NCBI GenBank assembly: GCA_019637795.1
Contig: JAHBUY010000003.1
Span: 877,409 to 941,408, forward strand
Reading direction: 5' to 3'
DNA from: a bacterium
Lineage (GTDB): Bacteria > Desulfobacterota > Binatia > HRBIN30 > CADEER01
DNA length: 64,000 nt
A program made the position numbers and the translations under genes. The notes under the pieces were generated by a model. It was not told the origin of the DNA. It saw nothing but the letters and a program-made list of their open reading frames with translations, and ran no database searches. Positions 1 to 7,842 of the stretch are shown here, in pieces (the stretch's first letter is position 1; every line of letters begins with the position of its first letter).

Positions 1-1
1 G

Positions 2-751
2 GTGCGGCGCCACGCCGACGAGCTCGAGTGGCGGGTGCACGAACGCACGCTGCAGCTCGAGGCCACCAACCAGGAGCTGGAAGCCTTCGCCTACAGCGTC
101 TCGCACGACCTGCGGGCGCCGCTGCGCGCCATCGACGGCTTCAGCGCCCTGCTCGCCGAAGAGTGCGGCGCGCAGCTCGACGCCGCCGGCCGCGACTACC
201 TGGGGCGCGTCCGCACCGCCGCCGGCCGCATGGCCGAGCTGATCGACGCCCTGCTCGATCTGTCGCGGGTGGCGCGCGGCGATCTCCACTGGCAGGTCGT
301 CGATCTCAGCGAGGCGGCCGCCGCCATCGCCGCCGAGCTCGCCGACCCGCGGCGCGAGGTCGACTTCGTCATCCCGCCCGGCCTGCGCGTCGAAGGCGAC
401 CGGCGACTGCTGCGGGTCGTGCTGCAGAACCTGATCGGCAACGCCTGGAAGTACACCAGCAAGCAGCCGCGGGCGCGCATCGAGCTCGGCCGCCTCGAAG
501 CGGACGGCCTGCCGGTCCACTTCGTGCGCGACGACGGCGCCGGCTTCGACATGGCGTACGCCGACAAGCTCTTCGCCGCCTTCACCCGCCTGCACGCCGC
601 CTCCGAGTTCGAGGGCACCGGCATCGGCCTGGCGACGGTGCAGCGCATCGTCCGCCGTCACGGCGGCCGCGTCTGGGCCGAGGGCGAGCCGGGCCGCGGC
701 GCGACGTTCTATTTTACCCTCGGCCCGGCCCCCCCGACCGCGACGACGTAA
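2..751 (+). CDS. Sensor histidine kinase, C-terminal part (5' end outside window)
   Basis: The 249 visible residues form the kinase core of a two-component sensor. A coiled-coil entry (about 1-28) leads into the H-box with the phospho-accepting His at about 35 in the motif SHDLRAPLRAIDGF. The N-box (NLIGNAWKYT, about 143-152), G1 box (DDGAGFD, about 177-183) and G2 box (GTGIGLA, about 205-211) of the ATP-binding domain follow. The H-box wording and spacing resemble PAS- or phytochrome-linked kinases, so the missing N-terminus probably holds sensory PAS or GAF domains. The reading frame is open at the window edge, so the true start lies upstream. No response regulator follows; the next gene is convergent. 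The kinase assignment is firm, but the signal sensed is unknown. Confidence 0.93.
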   Translation: MRRHADELEWRVHERTLQLEATNQELEAFAYSVSHDLRAPLRAIDGFSALLAEECGAQLDAAGRDYLGRVRTAAGRMAELIDALLDLSRVARGDLHWQVVDLSEAAAAIAAELADPRREVDFVIPPGLRVEGDRRLLRVVLQNLIGNAWKYTSKQPRARIELGRLEADGLPVHFVRDDGAGFDMAYADKLFAAFTRLHAASEFEGTGIGLATVQRIVRRHGGRVWAEGEPGRGATFYFTLGPAPPTATT

Positions 752-762
752 CGGCCTTCGCC

Positions 763-782
763 CCCGCGCCAGCCGGCGCGGG
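763..782. terminator. GC-rich hairpin between convergent genes
   Basis: CCCGCGCC, a four-base loop AGCC, then GGCGCGGG form a perfect 8-bp stem 11 bases after the kinase stop and about 45 bases after the stop of the convergent CoA ligase. There is no T-run, so intrinsic termination is only a suggestion from position. Confidence 0.4.
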
Positions 783-826
783 CCTCCCCCGTTGCCGTCG
801 CCCCGCGCGCTCGGCGGTGATCTCGC

Positions 827-2437
827 TCACCCGCGATAACGCGCCCGCAATTCGTCCTTGCGCACCTTGCCGGTGGCGTTGCGCGGCAGTCCGTCGACCA
901 CCTCGAGCTGTTCGGGGATCTTCTGCATCATGACACCGCGCGATTGCATGAAGGCGCGCAGGTCGCCGAGGCTCAGGGCGCGGCCGGGGCGGAGGACGAC
1001 GCAGGCGCAGACGCGCTCGCCGCTGGCGGCATCGGGCACGCCGATGACGGCGACGTCCGCGATCGCGGGATGGGCCGCGAGATCGTCCTCGATGCCCTTG
1101 GCGGACAGGTTCTCGCCCTTGCGGATGATGATGTCCTTGCGCCGGCCGGTGATGCGGATGAATCCCTCGGCGTCGGCGACGGCGAGATCGCCGGTGCGGA
1201 AGAAGCCGTCGGCGGTGAAGGCGGCGTTGAGCGCCGGATCGAGATAGCCGACGCACTGCTGCGGCCCGTAGGCCTCGACCTCGCCCTCGACGCCCGGCGG
1301 CACCGGCCGCCCCTGTTCGTCCACCAGGCGCGCCGTCGCGCCCGGCACCGGCCGGCCGTCGGTGCCGTGCAGTTTCTCCTCCGGGTCGCCCGGGCGGCCG
1401 CAGGTGAACATCGGGCACTCCGTCATGCCGTAGGAGCGATAGGCGAAGCACCCGAACTTGTCGCGCAGCTCGCGCATCAGCTCCGGCGAGACGTCGGCCG
1501 CGCCGGAGCCGGAGCTGCGCACCGAGCGCAGCTTCTCCGGGGCGTAGTTGGGCGCCGCGAACATGCCCTGCAGGATCGCCGGCGGACCGCCGGCGCTGGT
1601 GACGCGATGGCGTTCGATGAGGTCGATCGCCAGCGCCGGATCGAAGCTCTCCATGTAGACCGTGCTCGCCCCCCAGCGGATCGGCAGCAGTACGAACATC
1701 ACCAGGCCGCCGATGTGGGTGAGCGGGAACTGCAGCAGGCTGCGGTCGTCCGGCTGCGGCGGAAAGAGCTGGGCGTGGTAGTGGAGCACGGCGCCGAGGG
1801 TCGAGGGCGTGTGCAGCACGCCCTTCGGGTCGGCGGTGGTGCCCGAGGTGTAGAACAGCGCGCTGACATCGTGCGCCCCGAGCGGCGACGGCGGCAGCGG
1901 CGCCGCCGGATCGTCCTCCAGCGCCTCGAGCGCCCGCTGGCCGGCCGCCGGCGCGGCGCGGACGGTGAGCACGTGTTCCAGATCCGGCGCCGCCGCCTGG
2001 ACGGCGCGCGCCAGCTCGCGGTGGTCGAAGCCGCGCACCTCGCCCGGCACCACCAGCACCCGCGAGCGCGCCTGACGGCAGACGAACGCCACCTCGCGCT
2101 CGCGGTAGATGGTGATGATCGGGTTCGACACCGCGCCGAGGCGATCGATCGCCACCGCCAGGGCCGCGCCCTCGAACCAGTTCGGCAGTTGCCAGGAGAC
2201 GACGTCGCCGGCGCGCACCCCGAGCCTCGCCAGCGCCACCGCGATGCGGTCGGCGCGCGCCCGCAGCGCGCCGTAGGTGAGCTGGCGGCCGCCGCTGCGC
2301 AGGCCCTCGATCAGGAAGACGCGGTCGCGACCCGCCGGCAGGCGCGCGTCGAGCATCGCCGACAGGGTCGGCTGCGGCCATTCGCCGCTCGCCTCGTGGC
2401 GGGCGCGCCGGTCGTCGGGCGGGCGGGTCGGTCGCAC
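827..2437 (-). CDS. AMP-forming acyl-CoA synthetase (cyclohexanecarboxylate/medium-chain CoA ligase type)
   Basis: This 536-residue ANL-superfamily enzyme would activate a carboxylic acid with ATP through an acyl-adenylate and transfer it to coenzyme A. The P-loop-like motif YTSGTTADPKG lies at about 196-206, YGMTECP at about 337, TGDL at about 418, the hinge region GRRKDIIIRKGEN at about 432, and the catalytic C-terminal Lys in ATGKVRKDEL near 520. Length and motif set are complete. The start is GTG at 2437; no ATG lies near a plausible N-terminus. It is a single gene, convergent with the kinase. Together with the acyl-CoA dehydrogenases and SDRs nearby it suggests degradation of a carboxylic acid. 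The substrate cannot be read from the sequence. Confidence 0.92.
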   Translation of the reverse strand: MRPTRPPDDRRARHEASGEWPQPTLSAMLDARLPAGRDRVFLIEGLRSGGRQLTYGALRARADRIAVALARLGVRAGDVVSWQLPNWFEGAALAVAIDRLGAVSNPIITIYREREVAFVCRQARSRVLVVPGEVRGFDHRELARAVQAAAPDLEHVLTVRAAPAAGQRALEALEDDPAAPLPPSPLGAHDVSALFYTSGTTADPKGVLHTPSTLGAVLHYHAQLFPPQPDDRSLLQFPLTHIGGLVMFVLLPIRWGASTVYMESFDPALAIDLIERHRVTSAGGPPAILQGMFAAPNYAPEKLRSVRSSGSGAADVSPELMRELRDKFGCFAYRSYGMTECPMFTCGRPGDPEEKLHGTDGRPVPGATARLVDEQGRPVPPGVEGEVEAYGPQQCVGYLDPALNAAFTADGFFRTGDLAVADAEGFIRITGRRKDIIIRKGENLSAKGIEDDLAAHPAIADVAVIGVPDAASGERVCACVVLRPGRALSLGDLRAFMQSRGVMMQKIPEQLEVVDGLPRNATGKVRKDELRARYRG

Positions 2438-2567
2438 GGATCGGCTCGTAGCATCCGCGGCGACGGGGCGGAACCGCGCCGGTGGCGGCCGTGGACGTCG
2501 CGGGTTTGCCGTGGACCGGTCACCCGCCGTGGGCTATGAAGCGGCACCTGCAGGAGGAGGGTGCCCC

Positions 2568-2696
2568 GTGGAGACGCCGGAAGAGGAACCCGAAAGTCCA
2601 CCGCTGACCTTCGACCCGATGAGCCTGCTCGCCGCGCTGCTCTCCGCCACCGGCGTGCTGCGGGTGCGCAAGCGACCGCGCCGCAAACGGTCGTGA
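2568..2696 (+). CDS. Small acidic-to-basic hypothetical protein (42 aa)
   Basis: An open frame starts with GTG at 2568 after a good purine-rich ribosome site (AGGAGGAGG at 2552-2560). It encodes an acidic N-terminus (ETPEEEPESPP), a short hydrophobic stretch (MSLLAALLSATGVL) and a strongly basic tail (RVRKRPRRKRS). The arrangement could suit a small membrane-associated or nucleic-acid-binding peptide. I do not recognise a family. The well-placed ribosome site and the acidic/basic polarity are the only arguments that it is real. It is divergent from the CoA ligase. Confidence 0.45.
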   Translation: METPEEEPESPPLTFDPMSLLAALLSATGVLRVRKRPRRKRS

Positions 2697-2745
2697 GGTG
2701 CCCCGACGGCGAAGATGACACGACGGCACGAGCTTCCGCCTGCTC

Positions 2746-2970
2746 GTGGTCGTCGCGCTCGCCGCGCCGTTCGCGACCGGGGCTCACGCCCTGAAGGTTT
2801 CGGTTCGCGGGCTTCGTCGGCCTGATCTGGTCGGCGGCCCGCGAGCGATCGACTCGTTCCCCGCCCGCCTGATCGTTCTCGCCGGCCGCGCGCCCACCGG
2901 CTTGCACACGGCCGACGAACGCACCGACGCCGCAGGGCAGCGCATCGCCGCCTGGCGCATCGACTGGTAG
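2746..2970 (+). CDS. Possible small exported protein or gene remnant (74 aa)
   Basis: From GTG 2746 the frame reads VVVALAAPFATGAHA, the hydrophobic core and cleavage site of a signal peptide, then about 60 residues without a recognised domain. The frame is open upstream to a stop at 2716, adding SFRLL before the core but no start codon. An ATG at 2715 lies in another frame. This is what a signal-peptide gene with a 5' frameshift would look like. It has no ribosome site at 2746. It ends just before the hydrolase gene. It may equally be a chance frame in GC-rich DNA. Confidence 0.25.
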   Translation: MVVALAAPFATGAHALKVSVRGLRRPDLVGGPRAIDSFPARLIVLAGRAPTGLHTADERTDAAGQRIAAWRIDW

Positions 2971-2981
2971 GCGTGGGCGGG

Positions 2982-3866
2982 ATGACCGAAAGCGAGGCGC
3001 TCGTCGCCGCCGTCACCGGCGGTCTGCTGCCGCGGCCGTGCGATGTCGGCGCTGGCGGCCTGACCCTGCACTGCCTCGAATGGGGGGCGCGCGCGGCGCC
3101 GCCGGTGCTGCTCGTGCACGGCAACGGCGGTCACGCGCACTGGTGGGACGCGCTGGTGCCGTTCCTGCTCGACGGCCGGCGGTTGATCGCGCCCGACCTG
3201 CGCGGCCACGGCGAGAGCGACTGGCCGGCCGAGCCGGCCTACGGCGTGGCCGACTTCGGCGCCGACCTGGTGGCGCTGCTCGACGAGCTCGATCTCGCGC
3301 CGGTGGCGCTCGTCGCCCACTCGATGGGCGCCCGGGTCGCCGTCTGGCTGGCGGCGCGCCACCCCGAGCTGGTGCGCGGCCTGGCGCTGCTCGACACCAG
3401 CCTCGCCGGGGTCGACGACGCCACGGCACGGCAGTGGCGCGGGCGGGTCGCCGGCCAGCGCCGGGGACGCGCCTACGCCTCGTACGCCGAGGCGCGCGCC
3501 GCCTTCCGCTTCGTGCCGCCGGAGGCCGACGTGGCGCCGGCGATCACCGACGACCTCGCCTTCCACGCCATCGCCGAGCGCGCCCCGGGCGAATGGGCCT
3601 TCCGCTTCGACCGCGCCGTGCTCTCGCTCGCCGGCGACGGCGCCGGCAACCTGCTCGACGTCGCGGCGAGCGTCGCCTGCCCACTCTGGATCGGCCGCGG
3701 CAGCGGCAGCTTCGTCACCCCGCGCGCGGAGGTCGCCGCCCTGCGCGCCCGCCGCGGCGGCGCGCTCGAGGTCCACGACTTCCCCGGCAGCCACCATTTC
3801 TTCCTCTCCCACCCACGCCTCGCCGGCGACGCGCTGCGCGCCTTCCTGGACCGCATCGACGCGTGA
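2982..3866 (+). CDS. Alpha/beta-hydrolase fold protein
   Basis: This 294-residue hydrolase of the alpha/beta fold, Abhydrolase_1 type, has an oxyanion-hole motif HGNGGHAHWWD (about 46-56), the turn DLRGHGESD (72-80), the nucleophile elbow AHSMGAR with Ser at about 114, and a C-terminal His in GSHHFF near 268. The catalytic triad is therefore complete. ATG 2982 is preferred over an in-frame GTG at 2973. A plausible role is hydrolysis of an ester, lactone or C-C bond (dienelactone or meta-cleavage type), but sequence does not fix the substrate. It is convergent with the CPBP gene. Confidence 0.88.
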   Translation: MTESEALVAAVTGGLLPRPCDVGAGGLTLHCLEWGARAAPPVLLVHGNGGHAHWWDALVPFLLDGRRLIAPDLRGHGESDWPAEPAYGVADFGADLVALLDELDLAPVALVAHSMGARVAVWLAARHPELVRGLALLDTSLAGVDDATARQWRGRVAGQRRGRAYASYAEARAAFRFVPPEADVAPAITDDLAFHAIAERAPGEWAFRFDRAVLSLAGDGAGNLLDVAASVACPLWIGRGSGSFVTPRAEVAALRARRGGALEVHDFPGSHHFFLSHPRLAGDALRAFLDRIDA

Positions 3867-3894
3867 CCGCGGCTCCGCCCGTGGCCGCAGGGCA

Positions 3895-3952
3895 CCGTCG
3901 GGCAGGGAAGCGACGGCTCGACCGCCCCGACGGCAGCGCGTCGCAACGCGCT
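3895..3952. terminator. Two tandem stem-loops between convergent genes
   Basis: CCGTCGGG (3895-3902) pairs with CCCGACGG (3926-3933). AGCGCGT, loop CGCA, ACGCGCT (3935-3952) forms a second stem abutting the stop codon of the CPBP gene. The position between converging genes suggests a bidirectional terminator. No T-run is present. Confidence 0.35.
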
Positions 3953-4635
3953 CACGCGAACAGCAGCGGGATCACCAGGTGGGCGGCGCAGTGGCCGACG
4001 CAGACCAGGGCCGGGCCCGGCCACAGGGCGGCGGCGCTCATGACGACGCCGGGGAAGAGGAAGCGGGTGGCGACCTGGGCGGGGACGAACGGAGCGGCGC
4101 CGGGGCCGACCTGATGCAGCGCGGCGAATGCCGTCGCCGCGAGCAGCACCGCGACCGCCGCGGCGGTGCGCGGCGGCAGGCGGCGGCGGGCGATCGCCAG
4201 CGCCGCCGGCAGCACGGCGAGGCGGATCAGCACCTCCTCGGCCAGCCCGGCGGCGAGGCCGGCCGAGAGCCCGGGGGCGGCGCTCTCCTCGGGCGGAATC
4301 ATGCCCGGCAGGCGCGGTCCGACGAGCAGCCGCAGCAGCACCGCCGCGCCGATCGCCATGCCGACGCCCACCGCGGCGAGGCGCAGCGAGCGGCGCAGCG
4401 CGGGCGCGCCCGGCCAGGCGAGCAGCAGCCAGATCGGCAGGGCGGCAATCGCGGCGACGGGGATGGCGAACAGACCGAGCGTCAGGGCGATCGAGCGCAC
4501 CAGCGGATCGGCGGCGCGCAGCGCGACCTCGTCGGGCGGCGCGATGAACAGCAGCAGCGCGGTGAGGAGCGCGAACGGCTGCAGCAGCGCCGCGGCCGCG
4601 GCCACCTGCTCGTGCCAGGCGCGCGCTCCGCCCAT
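3952..4635 (-). CDS. CPBP family intramembrane glutamic endopeptidase (CAAX/Abi type)
   Basis: This 227-residue polytopic membrane protein carries the CPBP signature: EEVLIR (Glu133, Glu134, Arg138), FAALH (Phe170 to His174) and a final segment with His215 and His219. In known relatives (Rce1, MmRce1) these residues bind the active-site water and metal. There are hydrophobic segments around 18-32, 48-73, 85-105, 120-150, 158-172 and 195-222. ATG 4635 lies 5 bases after the stop of the upstream acyl-CoA dehydrogenase, so it is probably translated from the same mRNA. A longer open frame runs upstream but overlaps that dehydrogenase and is not coding. The substrate is unknown. Confidence 0.82.
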   Translation of the reverse strand: MGGARAWHEQVAAAAALLQPFALLTALLLFIAPPDEVALRAADPLVRSIALTLGLFAIPVAAIAALPIWLLLAWPGAPALRRSLRLAAVGVGMAIGAAVLLRLLVGPRLPGMIPPEESAAPGLSAGLAAGLAEEVLIRLAVLPAALAIARRRLPPRTAAAVAVLLAATAFAALHQVGPGAAPFVPAQVATRFLFPGVVMSAAALWPGPALVCVGHCAAHLVIPLLFA

Positions 4636-4640
4636 GCCGC

Positions 4641-5642
4641 TCAGGCGGCGCGGAACCGCGCCACCAGCGCGTCGACCTGGGCGCGCCGCGGCCCGATGGT
4701 GGCGTCGAAGGCGCGCGCGCGCTTGACGAACAGGTGCGCGTCGCACTCCCAGGTGAAGCCCATGCCGCCGTGGTTCTGCACGTTGTCGGCGGTGTTCTGC
4801 AGGTAGGCGTTGGCGCACAGCAGCTTGGCGACGGCGACCTGGAAGTCGGCATCGGCGGCGCCGTCGCGCACCGACACGGCGGCATAGGTGGTGGCGCTGC
4901 GCGCCACCTCGGCGCGCACCGCCATGTCGGCGCAACGGTGCTTCACCGCCTGGAACGAGCCGATCGGCTTGCCGAACTGCTGCCGCACCTTGGCGTACTC
5001 GACCGACATCTCGACGGTGCGGGCGATGCCGCCGACCGCCTCGGCGCAGCCGAGGACGATCGCGGCGCGGCGCAACCCGGCGCGGTCAGCCGGCAGACGG
5101 ACCGCGGCGGCGTCGGCGAAAGCCACCGTGCCGACCGGATTGGTGGCATCGAGGCTGGCTTCGGCCTGCGCCGTCACGCCGGCGCCGCGCGGCACGAACA
5201 GCACGCCGGCTTCGTCGATCACCAGGAAGGCGTCGGCCAGCCCGGCGCCGAGCACGGCGCGCCGCGTGCCGGAGAGGCGGTCGCCGCTCAGTCGCAGGGG
5301 GCCGCCCCAGGGGTCGACACAGAGCGCGACCCGCAGCTCGCCGGCGCGCGCCGCCGCGGCCGCCGCGTGTCTCGACTCGCCGAGCGCCTGCGCCGCCAGC
5401 ACGCTGCCCAGCCACGGACCGGGCGCCAGGACGCGGCCGAGCTCCTCGAACAGTACCATCTGCTCGGTGAGCGCGTAGTCCTCGAAGACGCCCAGGCCGG
5501 CGGCGGCGCGCCACAGCGGCGCCAGGGCGTCGCCGTCGGCGCCGCACAGCGCCCGCACCCGCGTCATCGGCAGCTCGGCATCGAGAAAGGCGCGCACCGA
5601 GTCGCGGATCGCGTCCTGTTCAGGGGTCGGCATCAGGTCCAT
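4641..5642 (-). CDS. Acyl-CoA dehydrogenase, small-subunit type (333 aa)
   Basis: This FAD-dependent acyl-CoA dehydrogenase-family protein is shorter than the usual 380-400 residues. The N-terminal helical domain, a shortened beta domain and the C-terminal helical domain (KVRQQFGKPIGSFQAVKHRCADM at about 214-236; NHGGMGFTWE near 295) are present. Short members of this kind typically pair with a longer partner to make alpha2-beta2 enzymes, as in the FadE28/FadE29 steroid system. The 400-residue gene immediately upstream (5720-6922) is the obvious partner. A ribosome site (TGGAG) precedes ATG 5642. Such pairs usually act on sterol side chains, terpenoids or cyclic acids; the actual substrate here is not known. 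Confidence 0.88.
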   Translation of the reverse strand: MDLMPTPEQDAIRDSVRAFLDAELPMTRVRALCGADGDALAPLWRAAAGLGVFEDYALTEQMVLFEELGRVLAPGPWLGSVLAAQALGESRHAAAAAARAGELRVALCVDPWGGPLRLSGDRLSGTRRAVLGAGLADAFLVIDEAGVLFVPRGAGVTAQAEASLDATNPVGTVAFADAAAVRLPADRAGLRRAAIVLGCAEAVGGIARTVEMSVEYAKVRQQFGKPIGSFQAVKHRCADMAVRAEVARSATTYAAVSVRDGAADADFQVAVAKLLCANAYLQNTADNVQNHGGMGFTWECDAHLFVKRARAFDATIGPRRAQVDALVARFRAA

Positions 5643-5719
5643 CGCTCACTCCAGAGATCAACGCTCGCTGTCGCCTCCGCGAGCCGCGGCGCCCTCGGCG
5701 GCATCGGCGGTGGAGAGGG

Positions 5720-6922
5720 TCATCGGGGCAATCCGAGGATGCGGTCGCCGATGATGTTGCGCTGGATGTCCTTCGAGCCGGCGGCGATGGTCGACGAGAA
5801 GGCGATCAGGTAGTGGCTGACCCAGCTCGGCGCCGTCGCCGTGCGCGGCGTGACGCGGGCCGGGGTGCCCTCGGCGTCCCAGGCGAGAATGTCCGCGCCG
5901 AGCACCTCCATGGCGAGGGCGAAGACGCGCTGCTGCAGCTCGGAGAAGAAGAGGCGGATGAGCGACGCCTCGGCGCTCGGCATGCCGGTGCGGGCGGTGC
6001 GGCTGACGCTGCGATAGGTCATCGAGCGCAGCGCCTCGACCTCGGCGCGCAGCAGGGCGAGGCGGCGCGCCACCTCGTCGTCGGCCAGCGCCGGCCGGCC
6101 GTCGAGCAGCGGCGTGGCGCGGGCGATCTCGATGAGCTGGTCGACCAGGCGGGTCAGCTTCACCTGCTCGGCGAGGAAGGCGGTGCCGCGCTCGAAGCTG
6201 AGGGTGGCCATCGCCACCTGCCAGCCCTCGTTCATCCGGCCGACGATGTTGCGGCGCGGGATGCGCACCTCGTCGTAGAACACCTCGCAGAAGTCGCTGC
6301 CGCCGGCGATCGTCTTGATCGGGCGGATGGTGATGCCCGGGGCGTCCATCGGGCAGATCACCCAGGTGATGCCCTTGTGCTTCGGCGCCTCGGGATCGGT
6401 GCGCACCAGCAGCTCCTGGAACTGCGCGATCTGCGCGAAGCTGGTCCAGATCTTCTGGCCGCTGACCACCAGGTCGTCGCCGTCGACGACGGCGCGGGTC
6501 GACAGCGCCGCCAGGTCCGAGCCGGCGCCGGGCTCGGAGAAGCCCTGGCACCAGATGACCTCGCCGCGCAGGATGCGCGGCAGGTGGAAGGCCTTCTGCT
6601 CCTCGCTGCCGCAGGCGATCAGCGTCGGCCCGCCGTGGTTGAGGCCGACGAACAGGGTGGTCGGATCGTGGGCGCCGGAGCGGGCGAACTCCTCGTACCA
6701 GATGAGCTGCTCCATCAGCGACGCGCCGCGGCCGCCGAACTCCCTCGGCCACGAGATGCCGGCATAGCCGGCATCGAACAGCTTGCGCTGCCAGGCCATG
6801 TCGAAGGTCTTGCGCGCCTCGAGGTCGTGCTCGGGCGGCTCATGGTCGGAGCGATTGGCCTCGAGCCACGCCCGCGCCGCGGCGCGGAAGCGCTCCTCCT
6901 CGGGCGTGAAGCGGATGTCCAT
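5720..6922 (-). CDS. Acyl-CoA dehydrogenase, large-subunit type (400 aa)
   Basis: This full-length acyl-CoA dehydrogenase begins MDIRFTPEEERFRAAARAWL. The FAD-binding stretch CQGFSEPGAGSDLA lies at about 126-139 and WTSFAQIAQFQELLVRT at about 163-179. The C-terminal SKDIQRNIIGDRILGLPR is typical. The region equivalent to the catalytic Glu of MCAD-type enzymes (the YEGT motif) reads IAAGS, so the base appears to be Ala here. In heterotetrameric relatives one subunit can lack the base, which fits pairing with the small protein encoded next. A promoter-like TTGAGC-18-TAGCAC ends only six bases before ATG 6922. Confidence 0.92.
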   Translation of the reverse strand: MDIRFTPEEERFRAAARAWLEANRSDHEPPEHDLEARKTFDMAWQRKLFDAGYAGISWPREFGGRGASLMEQLIWYEEFARSGAHDPTTLFVGLNHGGPTLIACGSEEQKAFHLPRILRGEVIWCQGFSEPGAGSDLAALSTRAVVDGDDLVVSGQKIWTSFAQIAQFQELLVRTDPEAPKHKGITWVICPMDAPGITIRPIKTIAGGSDFCEVFYDEVRIPRRNIVGRMNEGWQVAMATLSFERGTAFLAEQVKLTRLVDQLIEIARATPLLDGRPALADDEVARRLALLRAEVEALRSMTYRSVSRTARTGMPSAEASLIRLFFSELQQRVFALAMEVLGADILAWDAEGTPARVTPRTATAPSWVSHYLIAFSSTIAAGSKDIQRNIIGDRILGLPR

Positions 6923-6928
6923 CGGCTG

Positions 6929-6958
6929 GTGCTAGCGCGGCGGCGGGGATGGGCTCAA
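6929..6958 (-). promoter_or_regulatory. Predicted promoter of the acyl-CoA dehydrogenase pair
   Basis: On the minus strand, TTGAGC (6953-6958) and TAGCAC (6929-6934) are separated by 18 bp, and the -10 ends 6 bases before ATG 6922. This predicts transcription starting at or next to the start codon, that is a leaderless mRNA. The pattern resembles the elements upstream of 34391, 33608 and 49695. Confidence 0.45.
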
Positions 6959-6998
6959 GAGCGCGCCTCTGTGCGCCGCTCCTGTCGTGCGCCCCTCT

Positions 6999-7766
6999 TC
7001 ACGCCCAGAGGAAGGCGCCGCCGTCGACCATGAGGGTCTGCCCGGTCAGGTAGCGGCAGGCGTCGGAGCAGAGGAAGAGGACGACCGGCGCGATGTCGTC
7101 CTCGGGATCGCCGAGGCGGTCGATGCAGCGGTCGAAAACCAGCGAACGGCCCTGGGCGGCGGCGCGCTCGACGCCCGACCTGCCGCGGTCGGACGCGGCG
7201 CCGGGGCAGAAGCAGTTGACGACGATGCCGTGCTGGCCCCACTCGCGCGCCGCGGTGCGGGTGATGGCGCGGATCGCCTCCTTCGACATCGCGTAGGCGC
7301 CGTAGCCGTGCAGGCCGACGAAGCCGGCGGCGGAGCCGACGTTGACGATCCGCCCCCAGCCCTGCGCCTTCATGTGCGGGAACACCGCCTGCATCGCCCA
7401 CAGCGTGCCCATCGGGCCGGAGGCCAGGAACACGTCGGCGTCCGCCTGCGTGATCGCCTCCACCGGCGCCTGGGCGCGGAAGGTCTGGGCGTTGTTGACC
7501 AACGCGTCGACCCGGCCGAAGCGGTCGACGGTCGCCGCCACCATCGCCGCGATCGAGGCCGGCTGCTGGACGTCGCAGACCACCCCGAGCGCGTCGACGC
7601 CGAGCGCCCGCAGCTCGTCGAGCGTGCGCTGCATCCGATGCTCCTTCCACTCGGCGACGACGACCCGGGCGCCGTGGCGCCCGAGATGGCGGGCGATGCC
7701 GCGGCCGATGCCCTGCCCGGCCCCGGTGACGATGACGACCCGGTCCTTCACCCCATGCTCGGTCAT
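6999..7766 (-). CDS. SDR family NAD(P)-dependent oxidoreductase
   Basis: This 255-residue classical short-chain dehydrogenase/reductase has the dinucleotide motif TGAGQGIGRG (about 14-23), a Glu near the end of beta-2 region, the NNAQ variant of NNAG (about 90), Ser and YAMSK (catalytic Tyr and Lys, about 160-164), and the C-terminal LTGQTLMVDGG. ATG 7766 is preceded by a good AAGGAG site. It is the first of a run of minus-strand genes leading into the acyl-CoA dehydrogenase pair, consistent with oxidation or reduction of a hydroxyacyl or alcohol intermediate in the same pathway. Substrate unknown. Confidence 0.9.
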   Translation of the reverse strand: MTEHGVKDRVVIVTGAGQGIGRGIARHLGRHGARVVVAEWKEHRMQRTLDELRALGVDALGVVCDVQQPASIAAMVAATVDRFGRVDALVNNAQTFRAQAPVEAITQADADVFLASGPMGTLWAMQAVFPHMKAQGWGRIVNVGSAAGFVGLHGYGAYAMSKEAIRAITRTAAREWGQHGIVVNCFCPGAASDRGRSGVERAAAQGRSLVFDRCIDRLGDPEDDIAPVVLFLCSDACRYLTGQTLMVDGGAFLWA

Positions 7767-7842
7767 GCGCGCTCCTTTGGCTGCGAGCCGGCGCAGGCTA
7801 TAGCGCGGTTCGACGGCGAGGACACGGGGGCGCGCGGAGCAC

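Noticed and set aside
944..2539. Plus-strand frame of about 530 codons opposite the CoA ligase
   Set aside because: The minus-strand frame contains all ANL enzyme motifs in order; the plus frame has none.
3952..4935. CPBP gene extended to a start at 4935
   Set aside because: The extension would overlap 295 bases of the acyl-CoA dehydrogenase coding region in another frame. ATG 4635, 5 bases after that gene's stop, gives a normal-length protease.
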